A DNA stretch of 64,000 nucleotides, from contig NZ_RWKI01000016.1 of the NCBI RefSeq assembly GCF_003984645.1, forward strand, positions 1-64,000, given 5' to 3'. The notes under the pieces are model-generated. The model made no database searches, was not told where the DNA came from, and saw only the letters and a program-made list of their open reading frames with translations. How positions within the stretch are numbered: position 1 is the stretch's first letter; each line of letters begins with the position of its first letter. This document shows positions 35,194 to 46,711 of this stretch, one piece after another. The DNA is from Variovorax sp. MHTC-1. Its GTDB lineage: Bacteria > Pseudomonadota > Gammaproteobacteria > Burkholderiales > Burkholderiaceae_C. A program made the position numbers and the translations under genes.

Positions 35194-35206
35194 CAAAGCA
35201 GCTTTT
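35194..35206. promoter_or_regulatory. Shared regulatory site, copy 2
   Basis: CAAAGCAGCTTTT repeats the core of the palindrome at 33830-33844 and is followed by a similar CCTGC segment. It sits 86 bp upstream of the GTG start of the Bug receptor gene. Confidence 0.45.
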
Positions 35207-35291
35207 CATTCCCTGCACGTCCGCGCGCTGCACCCAGCCATAGACTGAGTTCAGGATTTACCCGCCCGCTGAGGGACAACAAGGAGACAAA

Positions 35292-36251
35292 GTGAGCTAT
35301 CTGAAATTCATCTCGGGACTGCTGTCCGGACTGGTCGTGGCGCTGGGTTCGGTCCATGCGCAGACGGCCACCAAGATCGTCGTCCCCTTCGCCGCCGGTG
35401 GAGGCACCGACCAGTACGTCCGCATCCTTGCAGCCGAACTGACGAAGCGCGGGACCCAGATCATCGTGGAAAACAAGCCCGGCGCCAGCGGCATCGTCGC
35501 CGCAGACTACGTGGCGAGGTCGCGCCCGGATGGGCTCACCGTGCTGGTGTCATCGCTGGGGACCCTGGCGAACAACACCGTCCTCTACGAGAAGCTGCCC
35601 TACGATCCCAACAAGGACTTCGCGCCGGTCACGCAGATCGCCTACCAGCCGGCGATCATCGTCGGCCGGGCCGACCTGCCGTACCACAACATCAAGGAGA
35701 TGGTCGCGTACGCCAAGGCCAACCCCGGCAAGATCAACCGCGGCTCCCCGGGTGCGGCGATCCTGACCAACCTCGCTCCCATGAGCTTCGAGAAGAACGT
35801 CGGCATCAGTACCACCCATATCCCCTTCAACGGCGATGCACCCGCCGTGCAGGCCCTGCTCGGCGGCCAGATCGACATCCATGGGACGTCCCTCACCGGC
35901 TCCTTGCCGCACATCCGCAGCGGCAAGCTCCGCGTGCTGGGCGTGATGGACAGCCGCAGGCTGCCCCAGCTGCCCGAGGCGCCGACGTTCAAGGAAATGG
36001 GCTACGACCTCGAAGCCACGCTGTGGTACTCGCTTTCCGTGCCGTCTGCCACGCCGAGGGACGCGATCGACCGTCTGAACAAGGCGGTCAACCAGGTGAT
36101 CGCCGACCCGGAGTTCGTTACCAAGGCCCGCGCCATCGGCATGGAGCCGCGCGGCGGTACGCCCGAGGAGCTGGCGAAGTTCGTGCGCACGGAGCACGAT
36201 CGCTGGGTCCCGCTGCTGCAGAGCCTGAACCTTCCGAAGCAGGTGCAATGA
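35292..36251 (+). CDS. Bug/TctC-type tripartite tricarboxylate transporter receptor
   Basis: A 319-residue periplasmic receptor with a signal peptide (about 1-23, ending SVHAQ), KIVVPFAAGGGTD and ENKPGASGIVAADYVA. GTG at 35292 is preceded by CAAGGAG with good spacing. No permease genes are nearby. A regulatory palindrome shared with the CoA transferase region suggests that uptake and activation of the same compound are co-regulated. Confidence 0.92.
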   Translation: MSYLKFISGLLSGLVVALGSVHAQTATKIVVPFAAGGGTDQYVRILAAELTKRGTQIIVENKPGASGIVAADYVARSRPDGLTVLVSSLGTLANNTVLYEKLPYDPNKDFAPVTQIAYQPAIIVGRADLPYHNIKEMVAYAKANPGKINRGSPGAAILTNLAPMSFEKNVGISTTHIPFNGDAPAVQALLGGQIDIHGTSLTGSLPHIRSGKLRVLGVMDSRRLPQLPEAPTFKEMGYDLEATLWYSLSVPSATPRDAIDRLNKAVNQVIADPEFVTKARAIGMEPRGGTPEELAKFVRTEHDRWVPLLQSLNLPKQVQ

Positions 36252-36283
36252 GCGGTTAGGCCTGGTGATTCGAAGGCCGCCCA

Positions 36284-36326
36284 GGGGCGACGCCCCCGAT
36301 TGACGGCGCGGACGCAAGGTCCGCGC
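36284..36326 (+). terminator. Two consecutive hairpins after the Bug receptor gene
   Basis: A 5-bp GGGGC/GCCCC hairpin with a 3-base loop (36284-36296) is followed by a perfect 8-bp stem GCGCGGAC/GTCCGCGC with a 5-base loop (36306-36326). There is no T-run after them, so a Rho-independent terminator is not certain; they may stabilise the 3' end of the message. Confidence 0.35.
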
Positions 36327-36365
36327 GACTCAGGCGGAAAAATGGGTCGCCGGAAGGGTGGCCGC

Positions 36366-36527
36366 GGTCGAATCACCGTGTAAATGAACGACGGCTCGAA
36401 GACCGCAATCGAGGAAGGCATGTCGTACACCATTCCTCCGGGCCACGACGCATGGGTGGAAGGCAACGACCCGTTCGTTGGCTTGGAGATGATGAGCGCA
36501 GAGGAATACGCGAAGCCTAAGAGCTGA
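36366..36527 (+). pseudogene. Remnant of a cupin-domain gene
   Basis: An open stretch of 47 codons from ATG 36384 to 36527 encodes the end of a single-domain cupin (YTIPPGHDAWVEGNDPFVG and MSAEEYAKPKS). The frame continues upstream as GRGRITV, which also fits a cupin strand, but a TAA at 36381-36383 interrupts it and sequence further upstream is unrelated. The gene therefore has lost its 5' half and has a nonsense mutation. It fills most of the 375-bp gap between the Bug gene and the cyclase gene. Confidence 0.7.
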
Positions 36528-36626
36528 CGCGCACCTGGCTCGGGGTGCCCATCAGATCCGAGCCGCTGATTGCCCGCGACAAGCGTAATATGCACCGGCC
36601 ATTTTTCCCCCAAGGAGTCGGCGCAG

Positions 36627-38375
36627 GTGAACTCGGCTGATCTCAGGCAGCGCTTGGTGGCGATCCTCGCGGCGGACGCCGCGGGCTATTCGCGCCTGAT
36701 GACGGTCGACGACCGCGCCACCGTGGCCGCGCTCGACGCGGCGCGTGCCGTGTTCCGCAGCCGCATCGAGGCCAATCATGGCCGAGTGATCGACATGGCC
36801 GGGGACTCGGTACTCGCCGTATTCGGGACGGCGACCGGCGCGGTGGCGGCGGCGATCGTCGTCCAGCGGGAGCTGGGCGCGTCCATCGACGTCCTGCCGC
36901 AGGACCGGCGCATGCTCTTTCGCATCGGCATCCACATGGGCGACGTGATCGAGAAGGCGGACGGCACGGTGTACGGCGATGGCGTGAACATCGCCTCCCG
37001 GCTGTGCGGCGTGGCCGAGCCGGGCGGCATCTTCGTGTCCGACGCGGTGTACGGCGCCGTGCGGGACAGGATCGGCGCGAGCTTCGTCGACCACGGCGAG
37101 CAGCCGATGAAGAACATTTCGCACCCGGTCCACGCCTTCGAGCTGACGCCCGCCGCGCCGGCGTCCTCGCGAACGCCGGCATTGCGCTTGCCGGACCGGC
37201 CTTCGCTGGCGGTGCTGCCGTTCACCAACATGAGCGGAGACCCGGAGCAGGAGTACTTCGCGGACGGCATCACCGAGGACATCATCACCGACTGCTCCAA
37301 GATCTCGGGCCTGTTCGTGATCGCGCGCAATTCGACATTTACCTTCAAGAAGCAGAACGTCGATATCCAGGAGGTCGGGCGCAAGCTGGGCGTGCGGCAC
37401 GTGCTCGAGGGCAGCGTGCGGCGCGCCGGCATGAGAGTGCGCATCAACGTGCAGCTCATCGATGCCGAATCCGGCGGGCATGTCTGGGCCGACCGCTATG
37501 ACCGCGAGCTCGAGGACATCTTCCTGGTACAGGACGAGGTCACTCGCAAGATCGTGGAGACGCTCGAGGTAAGACTCACGGGCAACGAGGAGGAGCGCCG
37601 GCAGGAACGCGGCAAGGTCAACGGCGAGGCCTACGACTATCTGATTCGCGCGAAGAGCTGCATCGTGCAATTCACGGCGCCGGCCCTGGCAGAGACACGC
37701 GAGATGCTGGAACGCGCACTGGCGATCGATCCGGGCATGGCGCTGGCCTATGCCTTCCTGGCGATCGCCCGCGGCGTCGAGTACGCCAACGCCTGGAACG
37801 GCCGGACAGCCGACGATCTGCAAGAGAACCTGGCGCTGGCGCGCAAGGCGTGCGAGTGCGACCCTCTTGAACCCATGGCACACCATGCGCTTTCCAATGC
37901 GCTGATGTGGCTGCGCAGGCTGGACGAGGCCGAGCGCGCCGCAAGGCGCTCGGTCGCGCTAGACCCGAACTCCTCCCAGAGCTACGGGACGCTGGGCATC
38001 ATCCTGGATTTCGCGGGGCGCCACGAGGAGGCGATCGAATCGCTCGCGAAGGCGTTGCGCCTCGACCCGCAATTCAGCCTGTGGCTGCATGCGCAGGGCC
38101 GTGCCCAATTCGTCCTCGCGCGCTATGCAGAAGCCGAAGCGAGCTTCAAGCGCCGCCTCATCCACATGCCGGGTTCGGACGTCACGCGCGCCTACCTGGC
38201 CTCGCTCTACGGCCACACCGGTCGCAATGAGGAGGCGCACCAAATCTGGCGCGAGCTGATGGACATCCATCCCGAATATGCAATCGAACTCACGCTGCGC
38301 GTTCTGCCCTACAGCAGCCCGTCGCCTCTTGAGCAGTTCGTGGCGGGCCTGCGCAAGGCCGGGTTGGGGATCTGA
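36627..38375 (+). CDS. Class III adenylate/guanylate cyclase with TolB-like and TPR regions
   Basis: The 582-residue protein starts with a class III nucleotide cyclase domain (about 8-170): the two metal aspartates in LAADAAGYSRLM and DMAGDSVLAVF, and the transition-state Asn/Arg in GDGVNIASRL. A TolB-like/FlgO-like domain follows (SLAVLPFTNMSGDPEQEYF, about 190-320), then several tetratricopeptide repeats to the C-terminus (ERALAIDPGMALAY, ARRSVALDPNSSQS and others). The type is common in rhizobia and Burkholderiales; the TPR region probably binds a partner that controls cyclase activity. No membrane segment is seen. GTG at 36627 has AAGGAG nine bases upstream. Confidence 0.88.
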   Translation: MNSADLRQRLVAILAADAAGYSRLMTVDDRATVAALDAARAVFRSRIEANHGRVIDMAGDSVLAVFGTATGAVAAAIVVQRELGASIDVLPQDRRMLFRIGIHMGDVIEKADGTVYGDGVNIASRLCGVAEPGGIFVSDAVYGAVRDRIGASFVDHGEQPMKNISHPVHAFELTPAAPASSRTPALRLPDRPSLAVLPFTNMSGDPEQEYFADGITEDIITDCSKISGLFVIARNSTFTFKKQNVDIQEVGRKLGVRHVLEGSVRRAGMRVRINVQLIDAESGGHVWADRYDRELEDIFLVQDEVTRKIVETLEVRLTGNEEERRQERGKVNGEAYDYLIRAKSCIVQFTAPALAETREMLERALAIDPGMALAYAFLAIARGVEYANAWNGRTADDLQENLALARKACECDPLEPMAHHALSNALMWLRRLDEAERAARRSVALDPNSSQSYGTLGIILDFAGRHEEAIESLAKALRLDPQFSLWLHAQGRAQFVLARYAEAEASFKRRLIHMPGSDVTRAYLASLYGHTGRNEEAHQIWRELMDIHPEYAIELTLRVLPYSSPSPLEQFVAGLRKAGLGI

Positions 38376-38451
38376 ACGCACGAGCTCCCTGTTCCGCGAA
38401 GACCTTGCCATCGAGACCAACCGGGGCGCCAGGTCTCGACCCGCCCCGCCC

Positions 38452-38721
38452 TCAGCGGACGCGCCCGCGGCGCACCAGGTTGACGATCGCCAGCAGGATC
38501 ACGGCGCCGATGAGCGAGGCCAGCAAGCCCCGGATGCTGAAGTCGTTCTGGTTGACCGTCGCGGCCCCGAGAAGCGGTGCCACGAGCCAGCCGCCGAGCA
38601 GCGATCCGACGATGCCGACGATGACGTTGAGGATCATGCCTTGCTGCTCATTGGTCTTCATGATCATGCTGGCAACCCAGCCGATCAGTCCGCCCACGAC
38701 AAGCCAGATGATGAGATTCAT
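38452..38721 (-). CDS. GlsB/YeaQ/YmgE family stress-response membrane protein
   Basis: An 89-residue membrane protein with three hydrophobic segments: IIWLVVGGLIGWVASMI, the glycine-rich MILNVIVGIVGSLLGGWLV, and LLASLIGAVILLAIVNLV. These match the transglycosylase-associated (Tgb/YeaQ) family, often induced by acid or osmotic stress, with no known enzymatic activity. It is convergent with the cyclase gene. Confidence 0.92.
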   Translation of the reverse strand: MNLIIWLVVGGLIGWVASMIMKTNEQQGMILNVIVGIVGSLLGGWLVAPLLGAATVNQNDFSIRGLLASLIGAVILLAIVNLVRRGRVR

Positions 38722-38860
38722 GGTGCGCTCCTTGGTTGAGGGTGGACGCAGCGTCGTTCGGCGGGCGTTGCGCCCCTATAGGACAACGCCTCCAAACGCG
38801 AGTGGTGAAACACGGCGGAGCCCAGCCAGGCCGCGGCGTAGCCTTACTACACTGGCCAAG

Positions 38861-39637
38861 ATGAGCCACCCCCCTCGATCGCATCCCGTGCGAGGCCTAC
38901 TTGCTTCCTATTTCTGGAGTGGCGACGCCATCCGCAGTCGAAGCGTGAGTGATGTCGTGCTATCAGGCATGGTCGACATCCCCTCGCCCCCTGCGAGGCT
39001 GCTGGCAGATTGGCAAAGGGAGACATCTTTGCGCCTGGGTTTGGAGCCGGGCGAGGTCGAGGCATTGCCTCTGGCGCGAGCGCGTGCGCGTTGGCCGGAA
39101 TACGGGCAGTGCGTGGAGTCGGTGTCTGATTGGACGCGCACGCTCGAGCTGCCTGAGGTGCTTGCCTCCTGTGACGTCGCCCTGATGGCCTGCCGCGGCG
39201 CGAAGTACCACCATGACGGCGCACGCTATGGCGGTGCGGCCTTCTGCAATCTCTTCCTCAGCGAGGACAGGGATCTGGATCTGCATTTTCCCGCTACAGG
39301 TCATCGAATCCCCCTTGCCAGGGGCACGGCCGTGATATTCGATACCGGCCAGCCTCACGCGGTGATCAAGCGCCGCAGCGACGGCTTCAACGTGGCCGAT
39401 TTCGCGCCGGACCAGGATTGCACCCAGGTATTCCTGAGTTGGGAGCTTCCCATCGAGAATGCCGATGTCGGGCGCGCGCTTCGGATCGACTTCGACATCG
39501 ACCCTTCGACCTCGTTGCAGCTGGATGAAGAGCAGCTCTGGCTGAACGGCGCGCGCGCCAGTGTGTGCCCGGATTCTGGTCGGTGGTGCCGGGCTGACTA
39601 CGTCCGAATGCATCACCCCAACCAGAGGTGTAGTTGA
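38861..39637 (+). CDS. Hypothetical protein, possible 2-oxoglutarate/Fe(II) oxygenase fold
   Basis: A 258-residue protein of no family that I can name. The central part around YHHDGARYGGAAFCNLF, LARGTAVIFDTGQPHAVIKR looks like a double-stranded beta-helix, with His117-x-Asp119 and His166 placed as in the iron facial triad of 2-oxoglutarate-dependent oxygenases and an Arg/Lys soon after the distal His. This is a structural guess from motif spacing. The ATG at 38861 follows a divergent gap of 139 bp to the YeaQ-like gene. Confidence 0.6.
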   Translation: MSHPPRSHPVRGLLASYFWSGDAIRSRSVSDVVLSGMVDIPSPPARLLADWQRETSLRLGLEPGEVEALPLARARARWPEYGQCVESVSDWTRTLELPEVLASCDVALMACRGAKYHHDGARYGGAAFCNLFLSEDRDLDLHFPATGHRIPLARGTAVIFDTGQPHAVIKRRSDGFNVADFAPDQDCTQVFLSWELPIENADVGRALRIDFDIDPSTSLQLDEEQLWLNGARASVCPDSGRWCRADYVRMHHPNQRCS

Positions 39638-39677
39638 TCCTGCCGGCTGTACCCCGGCATGCCGAGCTTTCGTCCCT

Positions 39678-39899
39678 TTAAAGCGCTTTGAGCCGAAGCC
39701 GCCCGTTCGCTGTTTGGAACGTATCGGCGCCGGTCTTGTCGACGCTCATCCCAGTCTCAAGCCGGTACTCGGTTGCGATTTCGTCTTGGTGGGGCGCTCC
39801 GCCGTCGAGGTGCTCGGTGTACTTCACCACAACGTGCCGTTTGCCAACCTGGTCGGTGACCTCGATGCGCTTGGCGGGCATCATTCTCTTGTCAGGCAT
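39678..39899 (-). CDS. Small conserved hypothetical protein
   Basis: A 73-residue, highly polar, soluble protein (MPDKRMMPAKRIEVTDQVG start; RLETGMSVDKTGADTFQT near the end) of a type that I recall as a short conserved hypothetical in Burkholderiales. No transmembrane segment, cysteine pair or known motif. It is convergent with the gene at 38861. Confidence 0.6.
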   Translation of the reverse strand: MPDKRMMPAKRIEVTDQVGKRHVVVKYTEHLDGGAPHQDEIATEYRLETGMSVDKTGADTFQTANGRLRLKAL

Positions 39900-40118
39900 G
39901 GTCCTCCGTTCGCGAACGTCGAGCGGAAATTATCTCCTTCGCAAGCTACTCGCAGTTGCCCATGGTTGCCCGATTCACGGGGCTTTAGACCGTGGAGCGC
40001 GCCCCGACCCGCCACATCCGAAACGATCGCTGGGTTGCTTGTGCGTCAATGCTTGCCATCGCGCCCGCCGGCTCGGAGAATTCTTTGTTGCACGGCACAG
40101 TCGCTGATAGGGGATGTG

Positions 40119-41818
40119 ATGAACCTCGACCCTGCCCCTCCCGTCGCGCTGGTGGTGGACGACGAGCCGGTGGCCCGACTGATGGTGAAGCTGGCACTGG
40201 AGAGCTTCGGCTGCTCTCCCGTCCTGGAAGCTGCCGACGGAATCGCGGCGCAGGAGGTCTTGCGCGAGCACCCGGATGTCGCCCTGGTGCTGACGGACAT
40301 CATGATGCCCCGGATGGACGGCTTGGAACTGCTGCGCTGGGGACGCGAGGCAGTGCCGGACGCCATGTGGATCGTCCTTTCGGGGCTGGAGACCTTCGAC
40401 TCGGCGGTGGCCGCGATCCGGCTGGGGGCGTTCGACTTTCTGCCGAAGTCGCCGCGCACGGAAGAGATGGGGGTCGCGGTGCGCAACGCACTCGAGCGGC
40501 GGCATCTGCTGGCCGAGCGCGAGCGGCTGCACCGGGAGCTGCAGCGCAAGGTCCGCGAACTCGAGGAGGCCTCCGAAGTGCTGCGCCGCGACCTCGAGCG
40601 GGCGGAAGTGATCCAGCGCGCCTTGCTGCCTCGCAGCCCGCCCCCCATGGAAGGCTATTGCATCCAGGCGATCTACCGCCCGGGGCAGCATGTGGGCGGC
40701 GACCTCTACGACGTCGTCCGGCTGGGCGACCAGCACCTCGCCTTCTATCTGGCCGACGCCACCGGCCACGGGGTGACCTCGGCGATGCTGTCGGTGATGT
40801 TCAAGCAGCGGCTGGTCCTGGTGGACCCGGCGACGGGCCTCGCGCTGCCGCCGGCGCAGGTATTGGCCGCTGTGAATCGCTCGATCTGCGAGGCTCACGC
40901 CGCCCCGGGGCTGTTCCTGACGGCCGTCTTTGGCCTGCTGAATACCTCGAACGCAAGTCTCGCGCTGGCATCCGCGGGCCATCCGCCCGTGCTGCACGCA
41001 CGAGACGGCCGAAAAACGCGCCTGATCCGCCGCACGGGCCCCGCGCTTGGACTGGCGCCGGACGCGCGTTTCCGGCAGGCGCGTCTCCGGCTCCTGGCGG
41101 GCGACCGGATCCTCCTCTACACCGATGGGCTCCTGCCCTCCGGGTCGGAGCGCGAGCTGCAGCTGCTGCAGCAGGTGCTCGCCAGGCCGCTCTCGAGTGC
41201 GCAGGAAGCGATGACCCAGCTTCACGGTGACGCACCCGCGGGAGCGGACCGGGATGACGTGACCATCCTGCTCATCGACGCGCACGCGGGCGCCTCCTGG
41301 TTCGACAATGGCGTCGAGCTCCCCGCGGCTGCCGCATCCGGCGCGCCGCGACCCGAGGGCGAGGTGGTGTTCTATGGCGAAACAGACAATGCAGCCTACC
41401 TTGCGCTGCGCGGCCGGGCCAGCTGGATGCATTGCGATGCCTTCCATGAAACGGCCCTGGCGGTGCTGGGCGCGGGGCGCCCCCTGGTGCTGGAGCTCTC
41501 CGGCTGCGAGTACATGGACAGCACCTGCCTCGGCACGGTGCACGAGTTGGTCACCCACGGCGGCGTGGTGCTCGCAGGGGTGACGCCGGCCGTGCGCGCC
41601 CTGTTCGAGGAACTGAGCATGCAACAAGTCCTGGCCGCGATCCGCGAGGACATTCCCGCCGCGCCCGAGCTCTACGCGCTGGGCACGGAGGGCGATCAGG
41701 CCGTGCTGCAGAAGCGGATCCTGCAGTCGCACGAGGCTCTTTCCGCGCTGAGCGAGCGCAACCGCGAGGAGTTCAAGGACGTCGTCGAGTCGCTCCGCGG
41801 CGAACAGGACGGGTCGAC

Positions 41819-41822
<4 letters not shown>
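40119..41822 (+). CDS. Response regulator with PP2C (SpoIIE-type) phosphatase and STAS domains
   Basis: The 567-residue protein has an N-terminal receiver (about 8-120) with the phosphoacceptor Asp60 in LVLTDIMMPRMDG, a coiled-coil linker (about 130-175, heptad-rich with many Glu/Arg), a SpoIIE-type PP2C phosphatase (about 185-385: GGDLYDVV, LADATGHGVTSAM, DRILLYTDGL, ADRDDVTILLI), and a C-terminal STAS domain (about 415-515) with Ser468 in EYMDSTCLGT. This looks like the output of a partner-switching pathway in which an aspartate-phosphorylated phosphatase removes phosphate from a serine on an anti-sigma-factor antagonist. Unusually, the antagonist-like STAS domain is in the same chain. ATGA overlap couples it to the next gene. 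Confidence 0.9.
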
Positions 41823-44308
<2,486 letters not shown>

Positions 44309-44430
44309 AGCCGAAGCTTTGAGTGCCTACGGCCTGAGGACGGCAGCGTGGCCCCGTCATATCGAGGGGTTGACTACCCCAATACCAAAGCGCTCAATCG
44401 ATCTTTTCCCGACATCGACTGGGGCCAGGT

Positions 44431-44748
44431 ATGAAGGCATCTTCAGTCGTGGCGTGTGTCGCCACTTGCACACTCGTTCTCGGCTGCGACACGCAGCCCA
44501 GCGTTTTATTCGTGGCGCAGGGAAGCCGGTTCCACATGCTGCAGTTGACCGATGCCCATGACGAATGCATTGCACCCTATCGACTTTGCTACCTGACGTC
44601 GTGGGATGGCACGACTTCCCGCGGATGTTGGGTCCGCGAAGAAGCCAACATCCGCGCCCGCTTTCCGGATTCGGATGACAAGCTGGTGCCGGTGATCGAT
44701 TTCCGCCGCACGACGTTGGCAGAGTACCGGAACGCCGCGTTGGAGTAG
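44431..44748 (+). CDS. Small putative lipoprotein
   Basis: This 105-residue protein has an N-terminal signal with lipobox LVLGC (Cys19), predicting acylation and attachment to a membrane. The mature part has three further cysteines (HDECIAPYRLCYL, RGCWVREE) and no family that I recognise. The base composition is lower in GC than the genes around it. Confidence 0.6.
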   Translation: MKASSVVACVATCTLVLGCDTQPSVLFVAQGSRFHMLQLTDAHDECIAPYRLCYLTSWDGTTSRGCWVREEANIRARFPDSDDKLVPVIDFRRTTLAEYRNAALE

Positions 44749-44764
44749 ACCGTTGCGGCCTTGA

Positions 44765-45382
44765 CTACCGCTGCCGCCCCGACGGCTTGGCGCCCTTGAT
44801 GAGAAGCCCGTCCAGCAAAGCCTTGAACACCTTCACAGCGCGCTTCGACGTGGCCGCCGGATCGTCCGCATTGGCGATCCATTGGGCCGCGTGCAGCGCG
44901 GCGCCGCTGAGCAGACGGGCAGCACCTTCGGGATCGACGTCGATGATGAAGCCGTCTTTCTTCAGCGCCCTGAGGCTCTCGGTCATCGAGCGGTTGCATT
45001 CGCTCTGGCTCGCCCATGTCGAAGGGTCGCCCAGCACTGCGGGGCCGTCGCGCATCACGATGCGCCGAATCTCGGGCTCCAGGGCCATCTCGATGTAGGC
45101 GATGTTCTCGTCGACGAAGCCGCGCCACGGATCCTTCGCCTTGGCAGAGATGGCGCGCAGGCGTTGCGACATCTCGTCGTCGATCTCGGCGATGACTGCC
45201 TGAAGCAGCCCCTTCTTGTCGCCGAAGTGGTGATAGAGCGCGCCGCGCGTCAGCCCGGCCGCGGCCGTGAAGTCGTCCATCGAAGCGGCCGCATAGCCGA
45301 CCGAACCGAACGCCTGGCGCGCCGCATCCACGAGCTTGGCCCGGGTTTCGGCAAGCATCTCCTTGCGCGGTCTGTGCGCCAT
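44765..45382 (-). CDS. TetR family transcriptional repressor
   Basis: A 205-residue TetR protein: helix-turn-helix in ASMDDFTAAAGLTRGALYHH followed by FGDKKGLLQAVI, and a C-terminal helical ligand domain. ATG at 45382 is preceded by AAAGGA. It is divergent from an MFS transporter gene 78 bp away, and two palindromes in that gap are its likely operators. The pair is a classic efflux module in which a transported compound releases the repressor. Confidence 0.93.
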   Translation of the reverse strand: MAHRPRKEMLAETRAKLVDAARQAFGSVGYAAASMDDFTAAAGLTRGALYHHFGDKKGLLQAVIAEIDDEMSQRLRAISAKAKDPWRGFVDENIAYIEMALEPEIRRIVMRDGPAVLGDPSTWASQSECNRSMTESLRALKKDGFIIDVDPEGAARLLSGAALHAAQWIANADDPAATSKRAVKVFKALLDGLLIKGAKPSGRQR

Positions 45383-45397
45383 TGCTTTTCCTTTCAT

Positions 45398-45410
45398 ATA
45401 CGCGGCGTAT
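45398..45410. promoter_or_regulatory. TetR-type operator 1
   Basis: ATACGCGGCGTAT is a perfect 6-1-6 inverted repeat next to the tetR start codon. It shares the form ATAC-N5-GTAT with operator 2; the centres are 22 bp apart, two helical turns, so two dimers could bind the same DNA face. Confidence 0.75.
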
Positions 45411-45414
45411 GTTT

Positions 45415-45435
45415 TTGACATACACTGCGTATGTC
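45415..45435 (+). promoter_or_regulatory. TetR-type operator 2 and -35 box of the MFS gene
   Basis: GACATAC-ACTGC-GTATGTC (45417-45435) is a perfect 7-5-7 inverted repeat with the ATAC-N5-GTAT core. It overlaps TTGACA (45415-45420), a consensus -35 hexamer; a weak -10-like TATGCC lies 17 bases on. Repressor binding here would block the transporter promoter. Confidence 0.75.
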
Positions 45436-45460
45436 ATTATGCCATTCCAGGAGTTTGCCG

Positions 45461-46672
45461 ATGCTCAACTTCTACAGCGAGATCTTCAAGCCGCCGGGAG
45501 CCAAGGGCTTTGCAGCGGCCGGCTTCATCGCCCGCCTGCCGGTTGCCATGTCCACGATCGGCATCGTCGCCATGCTGTCCCAGACGTACGGCGCGTACGG
45601 GCTCGCGGGTGCGGTCGCCGCCACGTTCGCGCTCACCAACGCACTCGTCGCGCCGCAGATATCCCGCATGGTGGATCGGCTCGGCCAACGCCGCATCCTG
45701 ACGCCGGCGACCACGCTCTCGGTGATGGGCTTCATCGGACTGATGGCCGCGACGCATCTCGGCGGACCGGCCTGGATGCTGTTCGCGTTCGCGCTGCTCG
45801 CCGCGGCGATGCCCAGCATGCCGGCCATGGTGCGGGCGCGGTGGACGGAGCTCTACCGCGGCACCCCCCAGCTCAACACGGCCTTCGCCTTCGAGTCGGT
45901 CGCCGACGAGCTTGTGTACATATCTGGATCGGCGCTGGCCGTCGGTCTCAGCGTCTCGCTGTTCCCGGAGGCCGGCCCGCTCGCATCGACCTTGTTCCTG
46001 GCCTTCGGCTCCGCGGCCTTCATCCTGCAGAAGAGCACCGAGCCCAAGGTGCAACCGGCGGCCAGGAGCGGCGGCACGGCGACCATCCAACTGCGCCCGG
46101 TCCAGATCCTGACCTTGGCGCTGGTGGCCATCGGCGCGATCTTCGGTACGGCGGAGGTGACCGTCATTGCGCTCACGGCTGAATTCGGCAACGCGGCCGC
46201 GGCCAGCCTGGTGCTTGGCGGCTATGCCCTCGGCTCCATGTTCGTCGGCCTGGTGTACGGCGCCCTGAAGCCCAAGATGCCGCTTTCGCGCCAGTTCGCC
46301 ATCGCGATCGCCGTCGCGGCAGCGACCACCGTGCCCCTGCTCTTCGTGGGCAACGTTCCGATGCTGGCACTCGCCCTGTTCGTCAGCGGCGCAGCGATCT
46401 CGCCCACCTTCATCACGGCCTTCGGTCTGATCGAGCGGCTGGTCCCGGCCGCCAAGCTCACCGAAGGCATCACCTGGGTGATGACAGGGATCGGCATCGG
46501 CATGGCCATCGGCTCTTTCGCTTCCGGCTGGGTCATCGACGCCTTCGGCCCCGGTCAGGGATTCTGGGTTTCGGTTGCGGCCGGCGGCGTTGCCTTTCTC
46601 ACCGCGCTGTGCGGCCAGCGCAGTCTTGCGGTTTCGCACCGTATCGGCGACCGGCTCCCGGCATGCGCCTGA
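45461..46672 (+). CDS. MFS transporter
   Basis: A 403-residue major facilitator protein with about twelve hydrophobic segments and the loop 2-3 signature region RMVDRLGQRRILTPAT. It resembles drug/metabolite efflux proteins of the DHA1 type. ATG at 45461 has AGGAG seven bases upstream. Control by the divergent TetR repressor is indicated by the operators between them. The transported substrate is unknown. Confidence 0.9.
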   Translation: MLNFYSEIFKPPGAKGFAAAGFIARLPVAMSTIGIVAMLSQTYGAYGLAGAVAATFALTNALVAPQISRMVDRLGQRRILTPATTLSVMGFIGLMAATHLGGPAWMLFAFALLAAAMPSMPAMVRARWTELYRGTPQLNTAFAFESVADELVYISGSALAVGLSVSLFPEAGPLASTLFLAFGSAAFILQKSTEPKVQPAARSGGTATIQLRPVQILTLALVAIGAIFGTAEVTVIALTAEFGNAAAASLVLGGYALGSMFVGLVYGALKPKMPLSRQFAIAIAVAAATTVPLLFVGNVPMLALALFVSGAAISPTFITAFGLIERLVPAAKLTEGITWVMTGIGIGMAIGSFASGWVIDAFGPGQGFWVSVAAGGVAFLTALCGQRSLAVSHRIGDRLPACA

Positions 46673-46711
46673 TACTGCGGTGACGTTCGGAACGTGAGAC
46701 GCGCTCCACGA

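Noticed and set aside
44366..44380. Terminator after the histidine kinase gene (GGGGT/ACCCC hairpin)
   Set aside because: Only a 5-bp stem without a T-run; too weak to call.
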